From assembly GCA_965242905.1 (NCBI GenBank), contig CBDETM010000002.1:1550001-1614000 (forward strand): 64,000 nt of DNA. Reading direction: 5' to 3'. Shown one piece after another: positions 1 to 7,705 of the stretch. A program made the position numbers and the translations under genes. Every line of letters starts with the position of its first letter. Position 1 is the first letter of the stretch. Below the pieces are notes generated by a model, which was not told where the DNA came from, made no database searches, and saw only the letters and a list, made by a program, of their open reading frames with translations. The DNA comes from Bin5 sp965242905 (GTDB lineage Bacteria; Chloroflexota; Anaerolineae; Caldilineales; Caldilineaceae).

Positions 1-297
1 GGACAGATCGGCGGGGAAGGAGAGACCGACGAAGAAGTCACCGGTCTCCTCAAGCGCGGTCAGCATCTCGGCCTCGGAATCGAAGATGACATAGTTGTCC
101 GAGTCGTCTACGAGACGCTGGTAGAGGGGCATCTCGCGATCCTCGATGAAAAAGGCCATGCCGAGGCTTTCGTCCACCTGATTGGGGATCAGAAAGTAGA
201 TGATGGGGTAGAGAATCAGCCCCAGGGCGGTGATGATGAGAAAGAAGCGGTTGCGGACAAAGAGCTTGATATCTTTGACAACGAGCGTGCCGATCAT
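1..297 (-). CDS. ABC-2 type exporter permease subunit (N-terminal part)
   Basis: Only the first 99 residues are in the window; the gene continues beyond the left edge. The protein starts MIGTLVVKDIKLFVRNRFF and runs into a hydrophobic helix (LIITALGLILYPIIYFLIP, about residues 20-38). It is followed by an acidic extracytoplasmic stretch, which is the usual start of ABC-2/DrrB-like permeases. The ATG at 297-295 overlaps the stop of the ATPase gene by 4 bases (ATGA), so the two are translationally coupled and should form one exporter. Substrate is unknown. Family call is from topology plus the ATPase neighbour. Confidence 0.75.
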   Translation of the reverse strand, partial: MIGTLVVKDIKLFVRNRFFLIITALGLILYPIIYFLIPNQVDESLGMAFFIEDREMPLYQRLVDDSDNYVIFDSEAEMLTALEETGDFFVGLSFPADLS

Positions 298-1160
298 CCC
301 TGTAACCCCCTGCCGGTGATATCGAAGAAGATATCTTCGAGCGTTGCTTCTTCGCTGTGGACGGTGAGGATGCGCTCGTTTTTGAAGAGGTCGAAGACGG
401 CCTGGGGGGTCTGGTCTTCGTCGAGCGTGATCTCGCGTTCCTCGGTGCCGCCGTCGGGCAGTTCAACCTCGACTTTGAGGGCGCGCATGCCGAAGCGCTG
501 CTTGAGGCGGGCCGGCGTGTCGAGGGCGACGATCTTGCCCTGGTTGAGAAAGGCGACGCGGTCTGAGAGTTTGTCGGCCTCGACCATATCGTGCGTGGTG
601 AGGAAGACGGTGGTCCCTTCCTGGACGGCGTTGCGGATCAGGGCGTGGATCGTTTCGGTGGAGACGGGGTCGAGGCCGTCGGTTGGTTCGTCGAGGAAGA
701 GCATTTGGGGGTCGCTGACGAGGGCGCGTGCCATCATGAGGCGCTGCTTCATGCCCTTGGAGTAGCTGGCGACGTGTTCCTTTTCGCGGCCGCCGAGGCC
801 GACCTTTTCGAGCAGGCTCATGGCGTCGAAATTGGCGACTTTGTAGAGCTTGGCGAAGAGGTCGAGGTTTTCGACGGCGCTCATCTGCTCGTAGAGGTTG
901 GTGGACTCGAAGGAGATGCCGATCTCCTGCTGGACCTGTTTGCGGTCATCGACGATATCCATGCCGAGGAGGGTGGCCGACCCTTTTTGGGGCGTAAGCT
1001 GCCCGGTCAACACTTTGACAACAGTTGATTTGCCGGCTCCGTTGGGGCCGAGGAAGCCGACCACTTCGCCTTCGGCGACATCGAAGGAGATATCGTCTAC
1101 GGCGAGGATATCGCCGTAGCTGTACGAAAGATCTTTGACGGAAATCGCGGATTCGGCCAT
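294..1160 (-). CDS. ABC transporter ATP-binding protein (DrrA-like exporter)
   Basis: A 288-residue ATPase energising the permease encoded just downstream. It has Walker A GPNGAGKST (about 39-47), signature YSKGMKQR (about 134-141), Walker B MLFLDEPTDGLDP (about 153-165) and the switch histidine in TTHDM (about 189). The Q-loop position reads SFESTNLYEQ, with Glu where many families have Gln; this occurs in some exporter ATPases. The C-terminal 70 residues are a small regulatory extension. ABC-2 exporters of this layout move lipids, drugs or polysaccharide precursors, and nothing here says which. The promoter and a palindromic operator lie upstream at 1250-1294, suggesting control by a TetR-like repressor not encoded in the window. 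Confidence 0.9.
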   Translation of the reverse strand: MAESAISVKDLSYSYGDILAVDDISFDVAEGEVVGFLGPNGAGKSTVVKVLTGQLTPQKGSATLLGMDIVDDRKQVQQEIGISFESTNLYEQMSAVENLDLFAKLYKVANFDAMSLLEKVGLGGREKEHVASYSKGMKQRLMMARALVSDPQMLFLDEPTDGLDPVSTETIHALIRNAVQEGTTVFLTTHDMVEADKLSDRVAFLNQGKIVALDTPARLKQRFGMRALKVEVELPDGGTEEREITLDEDQTPQAVFDLFKNERILTVHSEEATLEDIFFDITGRGLQG

Positions 1161-1249
1161 GCTGTCGCTCCTTGCATCGGGACGCTTGGGCCGGTGGGTG
1201 GTTTACCGGCATTGACTGTTGCGCGTCAGACAGAAGAATGAACAGGGAT

Positions 1250-1278
1250 AGGCTAGCATTTTCTGTTTGTTCAGTCAA
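1250..1278 (-). promoter_or_regulatory. Sigma70-type promoter for the ABC exporter operon
   Basis: Read on the minus strand: -35 TTGACT (1278-1273), 17-base spacer, -10 TAGCCT (1255-1250), with the exporter ATG about 90 bases downstream. The spacing is ideal and the -35 matches 5 of 6. The promoter is overlapped by the inverted repeat at 1261-1294. Confidence 0.55.
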
Positions 1279-1294
1279 TGCCGAACAAACAGAA
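1261..1294. promoter_or_regulatory. Perfect 12-bp inverted repeat overlapping the promoter (operator candidate)
   Basis: TTCTGTTTGTTC (1261-1272) and GAACAAACAGAA (1283-1294) are exact reverse complements separated by 10 bases that contain the -35 box. One arm lies in the promoter spacer and the other just upstream of the -35. This is the usual placement of a dimeric repressor site (TetR-like). A repressor binding here would block the exporter promoter. The regulator itself is not in the window. Confidence 0.55.
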
Positions 1295-1585
1295 CTGTCT
1301 GACGGTTTCCTGACGCTATGGCAGATTTCTGCCATTGGCAGAAGGTACGGGCCAGGTAGAGCGAAACGAATATCACGAGCTCGCTGGTAGGCGGGCAGGT
1401 CCTTGGGTAAGGGAAGGAAAGTAGATGGGGTCAGTGCTCAAGGAAGGTTGGAGAATTCTGAAATCTTTTCCAGTGGCGTATACTTTGCATAAGAGCCACA
1501 AAAGCTATTCAGGCGCGGCAGTCTCGAAGATCGAAATGCCATTTGAGGAACGGCTGAACGCCTGGCGCAAGGAGAATGACGGGCA

Positions 1586-2398
1586 ATGGAAACTCTGACA
1601 CTTAACGACGGCGGGCGTCTTCCTGTCCTGGGTTTGGGCACGTGGCAGATGGGGGGCGGACGCAGTCGCGACTATTCGCGGGATGACGAGATGGTCGCGA
1701 TTATCCGGGATGCGATCGAGATGGGGTATACGCATATTGACACGGCGGAGATGTACGGTGTCGGTCATTGCGAGGAGCTGGTGGGTCGGGCGATGCAGGA
1801 TTTCGCGCGTGAGGATATATTCCTGACGACCAAGGTACTGGCCGACAACGTGCGTTACGATGATCTGTTGCGGGCGCTGGACGGCAGCCTGAAACATTTG
1901 CAGACGGACTATGCCGACATGTACCTCATCCACTGGCCCAACCCCAATGTACCGCTGGAGGAGACTTTCAGAGCGTTGAACCGGGTGACGGCTGAGGGCC
2001 GGGTGAAGCGGGTGGGCGTGAGCAACTTCGACGTTGCGCTGCTGCGCGAGGCGCAGGAGTTGTGTGAGACGCCGGTTGTGACGAACCAGGTGCGGTACAA
2101 TCTGCACTCGCGGGAGCCGGAGGAGGACGGGCTGCTGCGTTACTGCCAGGAGAACAATGTCGTGCTCACGGCTTACTGTCCGCTGAAGGACGGGGTGATG
2201 CAGAACGAGACGGTGCAGGCGGTGGCGCGCAAGCACGGCGCAACGGCGGCGCAGGTTGCGATTCGCTGGCTTACGCGGCAGCCGCAGGTGGTGACGATTC
2301 CGATGTCGACGAATCGGGACCATTTGCGGCAGAACATGGAGGCGTTGACGCTGGCGCTGGATGAGGAGGACGTGCAGCGGTTGGATGCCAGTGGATAG
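1586..2398 (+). CDS. Aldo/keto reductase
   Basis: A 270-residue NADPH-dependent oxidoreductase of the single-domain TIM-barrel AKR family, acting on aldehydes or ketones in the cytoplasm. The catalytic tetrad is complete: Asp52 and Tyr57 in IDTAEMYG, Lys83 in LTTKV, His116 in YLIHWPNP. The family's VSNF motif follows at about residue 149. Length is typical. Start ATG is 11 bases after AAGGAG. It stands alone upstream of tldD and may be co-transcribed with it (80-base gap). Physiological substrate cannot be told. Confidence 0.9.
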   Translation: METLTLNDGGRLPVLGLGTWQMGGGRSRDYSRDDEMVAIIRDAIEMGYTHIDTAEMYGVGHCEELVGRAMQDFAREDIFLTTKVLADNVRYDDLLRALDGSLKHLQTDYADMYLIHWPNPNVPLEETFRALNRVTAEGRVKRVGVSNFDVALLREAQELCETPVVTNQVRYNLHSREPEEDGLLRYCQENNVVLTAYCPLKDGVMQNETVQAVARKHGATAAQVAIRWLTRQPQVVTIPMSTNRDHLRQNMEALTLALDEEDVQRLDASG

Positions 2399-2478
2399 GA
2401 GCCGGCCTGACGGACGGGCCTGGGGCGTGACCGACAGTAGTTTGCAAGAGCGAATTGAGAATAGAGACAGGAGAACCT

Positions 2479-3867
2479 ATGCTTCCGACTGAATCGATCC
2501 GACGGGTGTTGGACGCCGGGCTCACGAAGGGCGCCGACCTGGCAGAAGTGTATCTGGAGAACAAGGAGAGTCTTTCGCTGACGCTGGACGAGGGGCGGCT
2601 GGAAAAGGCGACGCAGGGCAATGACATCGGGGGCGGCGTGCGGGTCTTTTACGGAAACAACGCGGCCTATGCTTACACCGATGATCTGACGGAGGAGTCG
2701 CTGATCGAGGCGGCCGGGGTTGCGGCGGCCGCGGCGGAGAACGCGAACAATGCGCAGGTGTGTGCGGATCTGACGAAGAGGGAGAGCCCTGTCGTGTCGC
2801 GGATCGAGCGCCCTTTCGAGGAGATGTCGACGCAGGAGAAGGCCGGCATATTGCGGGAGATGGACGAGGTTACACGACAGCACAGTCCGTATATTGTCAG
2901 CGTGCAGTGCGGGTATACGGAGACGCGGCGGCGGGTCTGGGTCTATAACTCCGAGGGAGTCTGGGCGGAGGATGACCGCGCCTTTATCGAGTTTCAGGGG
3001 CAGGTAGCGGCGCAGAAGGGCGATGTACGCCAGTCGAGCGCCACAGGGGTCGGAGGGCAGGTGGGGTTGGAGTTCTTCGACGACCGCGATCCGGTGGCGA
3101 TGATGCCGGAGGCGGCTGACACGGCGCTGCTGATGCTGGATGCGAGGCCGGCGCCGGCAGGTGAGATGCCCGTCGTCATCAACAATGGCTGGGGGGGCGT
3201 CCTTTTCCACGAGGCCTGCGGCCACTGCATGGAGGCGGACTTTATCACGAAGGGTGCGTCGGCCTACACAGGGCTGGTGGGCGAGAAGGTGGGGCCGGAT
3301 TTTCTGACCGCTTACGACGACGGCACGATCCCGGGACGGCGGGGGACGATGCGCTTTGACGATGAGGGCGCGCCGACGAACCGGACCGTGTTGATCGAGA
3401 ACGGCATTCTGAAGGAGTATATGTGGGATTTGACGGAGGCGCGGCGGGCCGGGCGGGCGTCGACGGGCAACGGGCGGCGTCAGACTTTCCGAGACATGCC
3501 GATGCCGCGCATGACGAATACGTATATTGACGCGGGCCCGCACGACCCGGAGGAGATCATCGGGTCGGTGAAGAAGGGGCTGTATGCCAAGAGGTTGGGC
3601 GGCGGACAGGTGGAGATCGGTCGCGGTGACTATGTCTTCACGGTCACCGAAGGATGGCTGATCGAGGACGGCAAGCTGACAGCGCCTGTGCGGGGCGCGA
3701 CGCTGGTGGGCAACGGTCCGGAGACGCTGCGGCTGATGGATATGATCGGCACGGACATGGCGCTGGATCCGGGGCGGGGCATGTGCGGTAAAGGGCAGTG
3801 GGCGCGGGTGAGCGTCGGCCAGCCGACGGTGCGCGTGCCGAAGTTGACGGTTGGGGGAACGGAATGA
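2479..3867 (+). CDS. tldD: TldD-type metalloprotease subunit
   Basis: A 462-residue subunit of the TldD/TldE heterodimeric zinc protease, which in other bacteria trims modified peptides and unfolded or leader peptides. The zinc motif HEACGH lies at residues 244-249 in the context GVLFHEACGHCMEAD, as in active TldD subunits. The C-terminal half has the conserved S-T-G-N-G-R-R-Q and ETLRLMDMIG segments. I chose the ATG at 2479 because AGGAG lies just upstream; an ATG at 2455 is in frame but has no good ribosome site. Partner subunit follows at 3946. The stop is followed directly by a short CTGCAG heptamer tract. Confidence 0.9.
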   Translation: MLPTESIRRVLDAGLTKGADLAEVYLENKESLSLTLDEGRLEKATQGNDIGGGVRVFYGNNAAYAYTDDLTEESLIEAAGVAAAAAENANNAQVCADLTKRESPVVSRIERPFEEMSTQEKAGILREMDEVTRQHSPYIVSVQCGYTETRRRVWVYNSEGVWAEDDRAFIEFQGQVAAQKGDVRQSSATGVGGQVGLEFFDDRDPVAMMPEAADTALLMLDARPAPAGEMPVVINNGWGGVLFHEACGHCMEADFITKGASAYTGLVGEKVGPDFLTAYDDGTIPGRRGTMRFDDEGAPTNRTVLIENGILKEYMWDLTEARRAGRASTGNGRRQTFRDMPMPRMTNTYIDAGPHDPEEIIGSVKKGLYAKRLGGGQVEIGRGDYVFTVTEGWLIEDGKLTAPVRGATLVGNGPETLRLMDMIGTDMALDPGRGMCGKGQWARVSVGQPTVRVPKLTVGGTE

Positions 3868-3900
3868 ACTGCAGTGGTTAGTGGCTGAGGTAACTGGACA
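3868..3900 (+). repeat. CTGCAG-headed degenerate heptamer tract
   Basis: Directly after the tldD stop: A-CTGCAG then TGGTTAG and TGGCTGAG-like units. It is a short, degenerate member of the NNNNYAG heptamer family found after several other genes in the window (see 5299, 15643, 23189, 26917, 33190). Confidence 0.5.
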
Positions 3901-3945
3901 GAGAATCAGGCTGCGCCCTTTGGGGGCGGGAGTGGGAGCATAGAC

Positions 3946-5298
3946 GTGGACTATCTTGAGTTTGCTAAGGACGTGGTTGCGCGGGCGGTTGAGCGGGGTG
4001 TGGAGGCGGAAGCCTATATCAGTGTGGGGCAGAATACTTCGGTCAATGTAGACCGGGGCGAGGTGGAGAAGCTTTCGCAGGCGGGCTCGAAGGGGTTGGG
4101 CGTGCGGGTGATCCGGGACGGGAAGATGGGCTATGCCTATACGTCGGACTTCGGGGAGAGCAGCGTCGGGAAGACGATCGAGGCGGCGGTCAATCTGGCT
4201 GACGTGGCGGACGGCGACGAATACCGCTCATTGCCTGCGCCAGAGCCGCTGCTAGAGGAGGACCTGGATATCTACGACCAGGCGGTCGTGGAGTTGCCGA
4301 TCGGACGCAAAGTCGAGATGGCCAGGCGGATCGAGAAGGCGGCTTTGCGCTACGATGAGCGCGTCGTGCTGACGAACCGCTGCACGCTGATAAGCCAGCA
4401 CGGGACGGTGGCGATCGCCAACTCGAAGGGGGTCGCGGGCAGTTACGACAAGAGTTTTATCGGCGGTTTTGTGATGGCGATGGCGGCGGACGAGAATGAC
4501 CGGTCGGTGGCGTTTGGGTTCGACTTTGGGTCGCGGCTGGCGGACTTCAAGCCGACGGCGATCGGGAAGGATGCGGCGCGGAAGGCGGTGGGGATGCTGG
4601 GGGGCAAGCCGGTGCCGACGCAGCGGGCGTCGGTTGTGTATTCGCCTATGGCGGCGACGAGCGTGCTGGGCGCGCTGTCGCGGTCGCTGGGCGCGGACGC
4701 GATGCAGCGCAACCGGTCGTTTCTGGAGGGTAAGATCGGTGAGACGGTGGCGGCGGATCTGGTCACTGTGTTGGACAACGGGCGGCTGCCGGGCGGGATC
4801 GCGACGCGGCCGTTCGACGATGAGGGGGTGCCGACGGGGGCTACGCGGCTGATCGACGAGGGGGTCTTGCAGACGGCATTGCATGATCATTACACGGCCA
4901 CGCGCGATGGGACGGCCAGCTCGACTGGCAACGCCAACCGGCGCGGGCACGCGTCTATGCCGACGCTGGATGCGAGCAATTTTTACTTTCAACCAGGGCA
5001 AGAGACGCCGGAGGAGGTGATCGGCGGGGTGGAGAAGGGGCTGTACGTGGAGAGCGTTATGAACACAGCCAGCATCAACCCAATCAGCGGCGACTATTCG
5101 ATCTCGGCGAAAGGGTATTGGATCGAGAACGGCGAGTTGAGCCATCCTGTGAACGAGGTGACGATTGCGTTGCCGATGCAGGAGTTGCTGCACAATGTCA
5201 AGTCGGTCGGGAACGATCTGACGTTTGTGCCGATGATGGGGGCGTTGGGGTCGCCGACGATACGGGTGGACGGGGTGATGATTGGGGGAAGCGGGTAA
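3946..5298 (+). CDS. tldE: TldE/PmbA-type subunit
   Basis: A 450-residue paralogue and partner of TldD. It has the same two-domain fold, visible in shared segments such as STGNANRRGH near residue 325 and the late ISGDYSISAKGYW stretch. It lacks the HExxxH zinc motif, as expected for the non-catalytic TldE/PmbA half. Start is GTG at 3946 after a purine-rich GGGAGTGGGAG stretch. The pair lies 78 bases apart and should be one operon acting on peptides in the cytoplasm. Confidence 0.9.
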   Translation: MDYLEFAKDVVARAVERGVEAEAYISVGQNTSVNVDRGEVEKLSQAGSKGLGVRVIRDGKMGYAYTSDFGESSVGKTIEAAVNLADVADGDEYRSLPAPEPLLEEDLDIYDQAVVELPIGRKVEMARRIEKAALRYDERVVLTNRCTLISQHGTVAIANSKGVAGSYDKSFIGGFVMAMAADENDRSVAFGFDFGSRLADFKPTAIGKDAARKAVGMLGGKPVPTQRASVVYSPMAATSVLGALSRSLGADAMQRNRSFLEGKIGETVAADLVTVLDNGRLPGGIATRPFDDEGVPTGATRLIDEGVLQTALHDHYTATRDGTASSTGNANRRGHASMPTLDASNFYFQPGQETPEEVIGGVEKGLYVESVMNTASINPISGDYSISAKGYWIENGELSHPVNEVTIALPMQELLHNVKSVGNDLTFVPMMGALGSPTIRVDGVMIGGSG

Positions 5299-5341
5299 CT
5301 GCAGGGGTTAGGGACCAGGGGCTAGGGATTAGTGCAGTAAC
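5299..5341 (+). repeat. Heptamer repeat array with CTGCAG head
   Basis: Immediately after the tldE stop: CTGCAG (5299-5304), then four heptamers GGGTTAG, GGACCAG, GGGCTAG, GGATTAG (5305-5332), closed by TGCAGTAAC, an imperfect inverse of the opening GTAACTGCA. Same family as the arrays at 13013, 23189 and 33190. Confidence 0.65.
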
Positions 5342-5361
5342 TATCCACTTAGCGTTGTCAG

Positions 5362-5601
5362 CTAGGAATCAGGGTCGTCCGGCATTGGCTTGGTTCTCCA
5401 AAATTTATGGGGGCGTACCACGATCTGAGCGGGGCGCAGGGCGATGTTTTCAAGTGCGCGTCCTTCGGGATCGCTGAATTCAACTTCAAACGCAAAGCCT
5501 CTTGCGAGAATCTCAACCACTGTGCCGATTTGCCCGCGGCTGAGGTTGAGTTCGGGTATATCGTGTGTGAGAGCGACCGTGTCGAGTAGTTTGATGTTCA
5601 C
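5362..5601 (-). CDS. DUF4926-like small protein
   Basis: A 79-residue protein starting VNIKLLDTVALTHDIP with a core reading GQIGTVVEI and FEVEFSDPEG. This is the pattern of DUF4926, small beta-barrel-like proteins often found near toxin-antitoxin or conflict genes. GTG start at 5601 is 10 bases after GGAGG (5615-5611), a strong ribosome site; an upstream in-frame ATG has none. It converges with tldE. No partner gene lies next to it. Molecular role is unknown. Confidence 0.7.
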   Translation of the reverse strand: MNIKLLDTVALTHDIPELNLSRGQIGTVVEILARGFAFEVEFSDPEGRALENIALRPAQIVVRPHKFWRTKPMPDDPDS

Positions 5602-5728
5602 GAACTCTCGCCTCCTGCATTTCAATGGGGTTCTGCATAAGGCACCATATACCACCGATAGGGCCATTACAAATTCTGGCAGCCGGTAGCACAATCGCAT
5701 CTGAATTCGAACACCAGAATAAGCCACA

Positions 5729-5756
5729 GAGGGCGCCCACAAGGGGCGCCCCTACA
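5729..5756. repeat. 28-bp palindromic dispersed repeat, copy 1
   Basis: A GGGCGCC-ACAA-GGGGCGCCCC type hairpin, nearly identical (two compensating base changes in the stem) to 51282-51309. The compensating changes keep the hairpin, so the structure rather than the sequence seems conserved. It lies in the 287-base gap before the MFS gene, which holds nothing else I recognise. Confidence 0.6.
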
Positions 5757-5888
5757 TTATTCAGGCATCATCACGAGGTCTTACCCTACTTGAATGCAAA
5801 TTCCCTGGGCAGCCGGTTTCCGGTTGGACAAGCCCGGAGATTTGAAGTTCAATAAGGGCCTTCCCGCCTGTCCACTGGAGTTCTTTCT

Positions 5889-7130
5889 TTGTCCCGCTCG
5901 CACGACCCCTATGCCGCATTCCGCATACGCGATTACCGGCTGTACGTTATTGGCTGGGTGGTGGCGCGGATGGGGACTTATATTCAGAGCATTGCGATCG
6001 CGTGGGAGATCTACCAGCGGACGGGAGAGGCGCTCTCGTTGGGGCTGGTGGGGCTGGCGCAGGCGCTGCCGCTGATGCTGCTGGCGCTGCCGGCGGGGTT
6101 GCTGGCGGACCGGTATGAGCGGCGGCGGCTGTCGATCTTCAGTCTGCTGGGGATGACGGCGACGTCGCTGGCGCTGGCGGCGTTCTCGATCAGGGAAGGG
6201 TCGGTGCTGTGGATGTATGCGCTGCTGTTCCTAGATGCCTGCATGATGACGGTGGGAAGGCCGGCGCGGACGGCGCTGCTGCCGCAGCTGGTGCCGGCGG
6301 AGGTGTTTCCGAACGCGGTGACGTGGAATATGAGCCTGATGCATATCGCGTCGGTTGTGGGTCCGGCGCTGGGTGGCATCGTGGTTGCCGTCAGTGTGCA
6401 GAGTGCGTATTTTGTGGCTGCAGCGGGTTCGATGTGGCTGGCTTTTGTCCTTACCCGCATCCAGTTCCGGCCGGTGGAGGAGAAGCCGGAGCCGGCCAAC
6501 TGGCAGACGCTGCTGGGTGGGATCCGGTTTGTGTGGGACAAACGGATACTGTTCACGATCATGGCGCTGGACCTGTTTGCGGTGCTGCTGGGCGGGGCGG
6601 TGTATCTGCTGCCGATCTTTGCCGAGGATATTCTGAACGTGGGCGCGACGGGGTTCGGGTATCTGCGGGCGGCGCCGGCGGTGGGGGCATTTTTGATGGC
6701 GGTGGCGATGATCTATCTGCCGCCGATGAAGCGGGCAGGGCACGCGCTGCTGCTGGCGGTGGCGGGATTCGGGGTGGCGACGATCGTTTTCGGTTTTTCG
6801 CAGAATTTCGCGCTTTCGTGGGTTATGCTGTTTCTGACGGGGGCGCTGGACAATATCAGCATGGTGGTGCGGCAGACGTTGACGCAGCTGCTGACGCCGG
6901 ACCGGATGCGGGGGCGGGTGTCGGCGGTGAGCGGGATTTTCATCGGGGCGTCGAATGAGCTGGGCGGGTTTGAGTCGGGGCTGGTGGCGCAGTGGTTCGG
7001 GCCGGTGATTTCGGTGGTGAGTGGGGGGATTGGGACGATTTTGGTGGTGGCGGGGGCGGCGGCGCTGTCGCCGCAGCTGCTGCGGTTGGGGGCGTTGCAT
7101 GAGGCGCGGGCGGAGGAGGAGGGGGCGTGA
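5889..7130 (+). CDS. MFS transporter (EntS-like exporter)
   Basis: A 413-residue membrane transporter with about 12 hydrophobic helices. The loop between helices 2 and 3 reads GLLADRYERRRL, the MFS signature, and the N-terminal DYRLYVIGWVVARMG is typical of the MFS_3/enterobactin-exporter branch. Start is TTG at 5889, 8 bases after GGAG; no better ATG lies nearby. It probably exports a small molecule, but no biosynthetic neighbour indicates which. Confidence 0.85.
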   Translation: MSRSHDPYAAFRIRDYRLYVIGWVVARMGTYIQSIAIAWEIYQRTGEALSLGLVGLAQALPLMLLALPAGLLADRYERRRLSIFSLLGMTATSLALAAFSIREGSVLWMYALLFLDACMMTVGRPARTALLPQLVPAEVFPNAVTWNMSLMHIASVVGPALGGIVVAVSVQSAYFVAAAGSMWLAFVLTRIQFRPVEEKPEPANWQTLLGGIRFVWDKRILFTIMALDLFAVLLGGAVYLLPIFAEDILNVGATGFGYLRAAPAVGAFLMAVAMIYLPPMKRAGHALLLAVAGFGVATIVFGFSQNFALSWVMLFLTGALDNISMVVRQTLTQLLTPDRMRGRVSAVSGIFIGASNELGGFESGLVAQWFGPVISVVSGGIGTILVVAGAAALSPQLLRLGALHEARAEEEGA

Positions 7131-7275
7131 GGGGCTGTGGCTCCCTGGAAAATCGCCCTGTTGGTCTGCCCAGCGCGATAGCAGAGACGATTGGAAGCAA
7201 AAATCCGCTTCATAGAAATCTTTCCCCATTTGGTTTAGCGCAGACATCAGAATCCACTTCTGTAGAATTGCCCTC

Positions 7276-7311
7276 TTGACAGAATTCTGCAATTCGTGTA
7301 CTATGTAGTAC
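7276..7311 (+). promoter_or_regulatory. Promoter with palindrome over the -10 (XRE autoregulation candidate)
   Basis: TTGACA (7276-7281), 17-base spacer, TACTAT (7299-7304): a near-consensus promoter. The perfect palindrome GTACTA-TG-TAGTAC (7298-7311) covers the -10 and ends 2 bases before the ATG at 7314. Transcription should start at about 7311-7313, so the mRNA would be leaderless or almost so. A dimeric HTH protein bound here would block its own promoter. Confidence 0.65.
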
Positions 7312-7313
7312 AC

Positions 7314-7664
7314 ATGACATTCGGCAAATTTGTTCGTTCCGTTCGCGATAAGAGATTCAAGGAAGACCGGTCCTTCTCGGTGCGGCAGGTTGCTCAGCGC
7401 ATTGGGGTTGAGCCGTCTTACTTGAGCAAGATCGAGCGAGACCAGGTCGCGCCGCCTTCGGAGGCGACCATCCGCCGCCTGGCGGGGGAGTTGGGCGAAG
7501 ATGCGGACCTTTTGCTGGCGATGGCGGGCAAAGTTTCGAGCGACCTGCGGAATATCATCCTGCAGCGGCCGCGGCTGTTTGCGGAACTTTTGCGACGACT
7601 GAGGGATGCGCCGGATCACGCGATTGAGAGTGTGGCGCGGGAGATACGGGACGGAGATTGGTGA
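7314..7664 (+). CDS. XRE-family transcriptional regulator
   Basis: A 116-residue protein with an N-terminal helix-turn-helix (about residues 22-65): SVRQVAQRIGVEPSYLSKIE is a textbook Cro/CI-type HTH, including the 'sYLSKIE' recognition helix. The tail (about 66-116) is helical and may dimerise. I take ATG 7314; a GTG at 7296 is in frame but lies inside the promoter. The gene is followed after 41 bases by the conserved protein at 7706, which has its own AGGAGG site. Together they look like a regulator-effector pair. The palindrome at the promoter suggests autorepression. Confidence 0.85.
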   Translation: MTFGKFVRSVRDKRFKEDRSFSVRQVAQRIGVEPSYLSKIERDQVAPPSEATIRRLAGELGEDADLLLAMAGKVSSDLRNIILQRPRLFAELLRRLRDAPDHAIESVAREIRDGDW

Positions 7665-7705
7665 GGGCCGGTGTTGCAAATGAAAGGACCCAGGAGGGTT
7701 AGAGA

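Larger units (their letters stand above)
1161..1585. other. Gene-free region between exporter and aldo/keto reductase
   Basis: No convincing gene. Besides the promoter and operator it holds GGCATTGACTG (1208-1218), whose reverse complement recurs at 1272-1282, and GTCAGACAG (1225-1233), whose reverse complement lies at 1295-1303. The two pairings interleave rather than nest. There is also a palindrome TTCTGCCA-T-TGGCAGAA at 1327-1343. The last 20 bases hold the AAGGAG ribosome binding site of the next gene (1569-1574). Confidence 0.5.
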
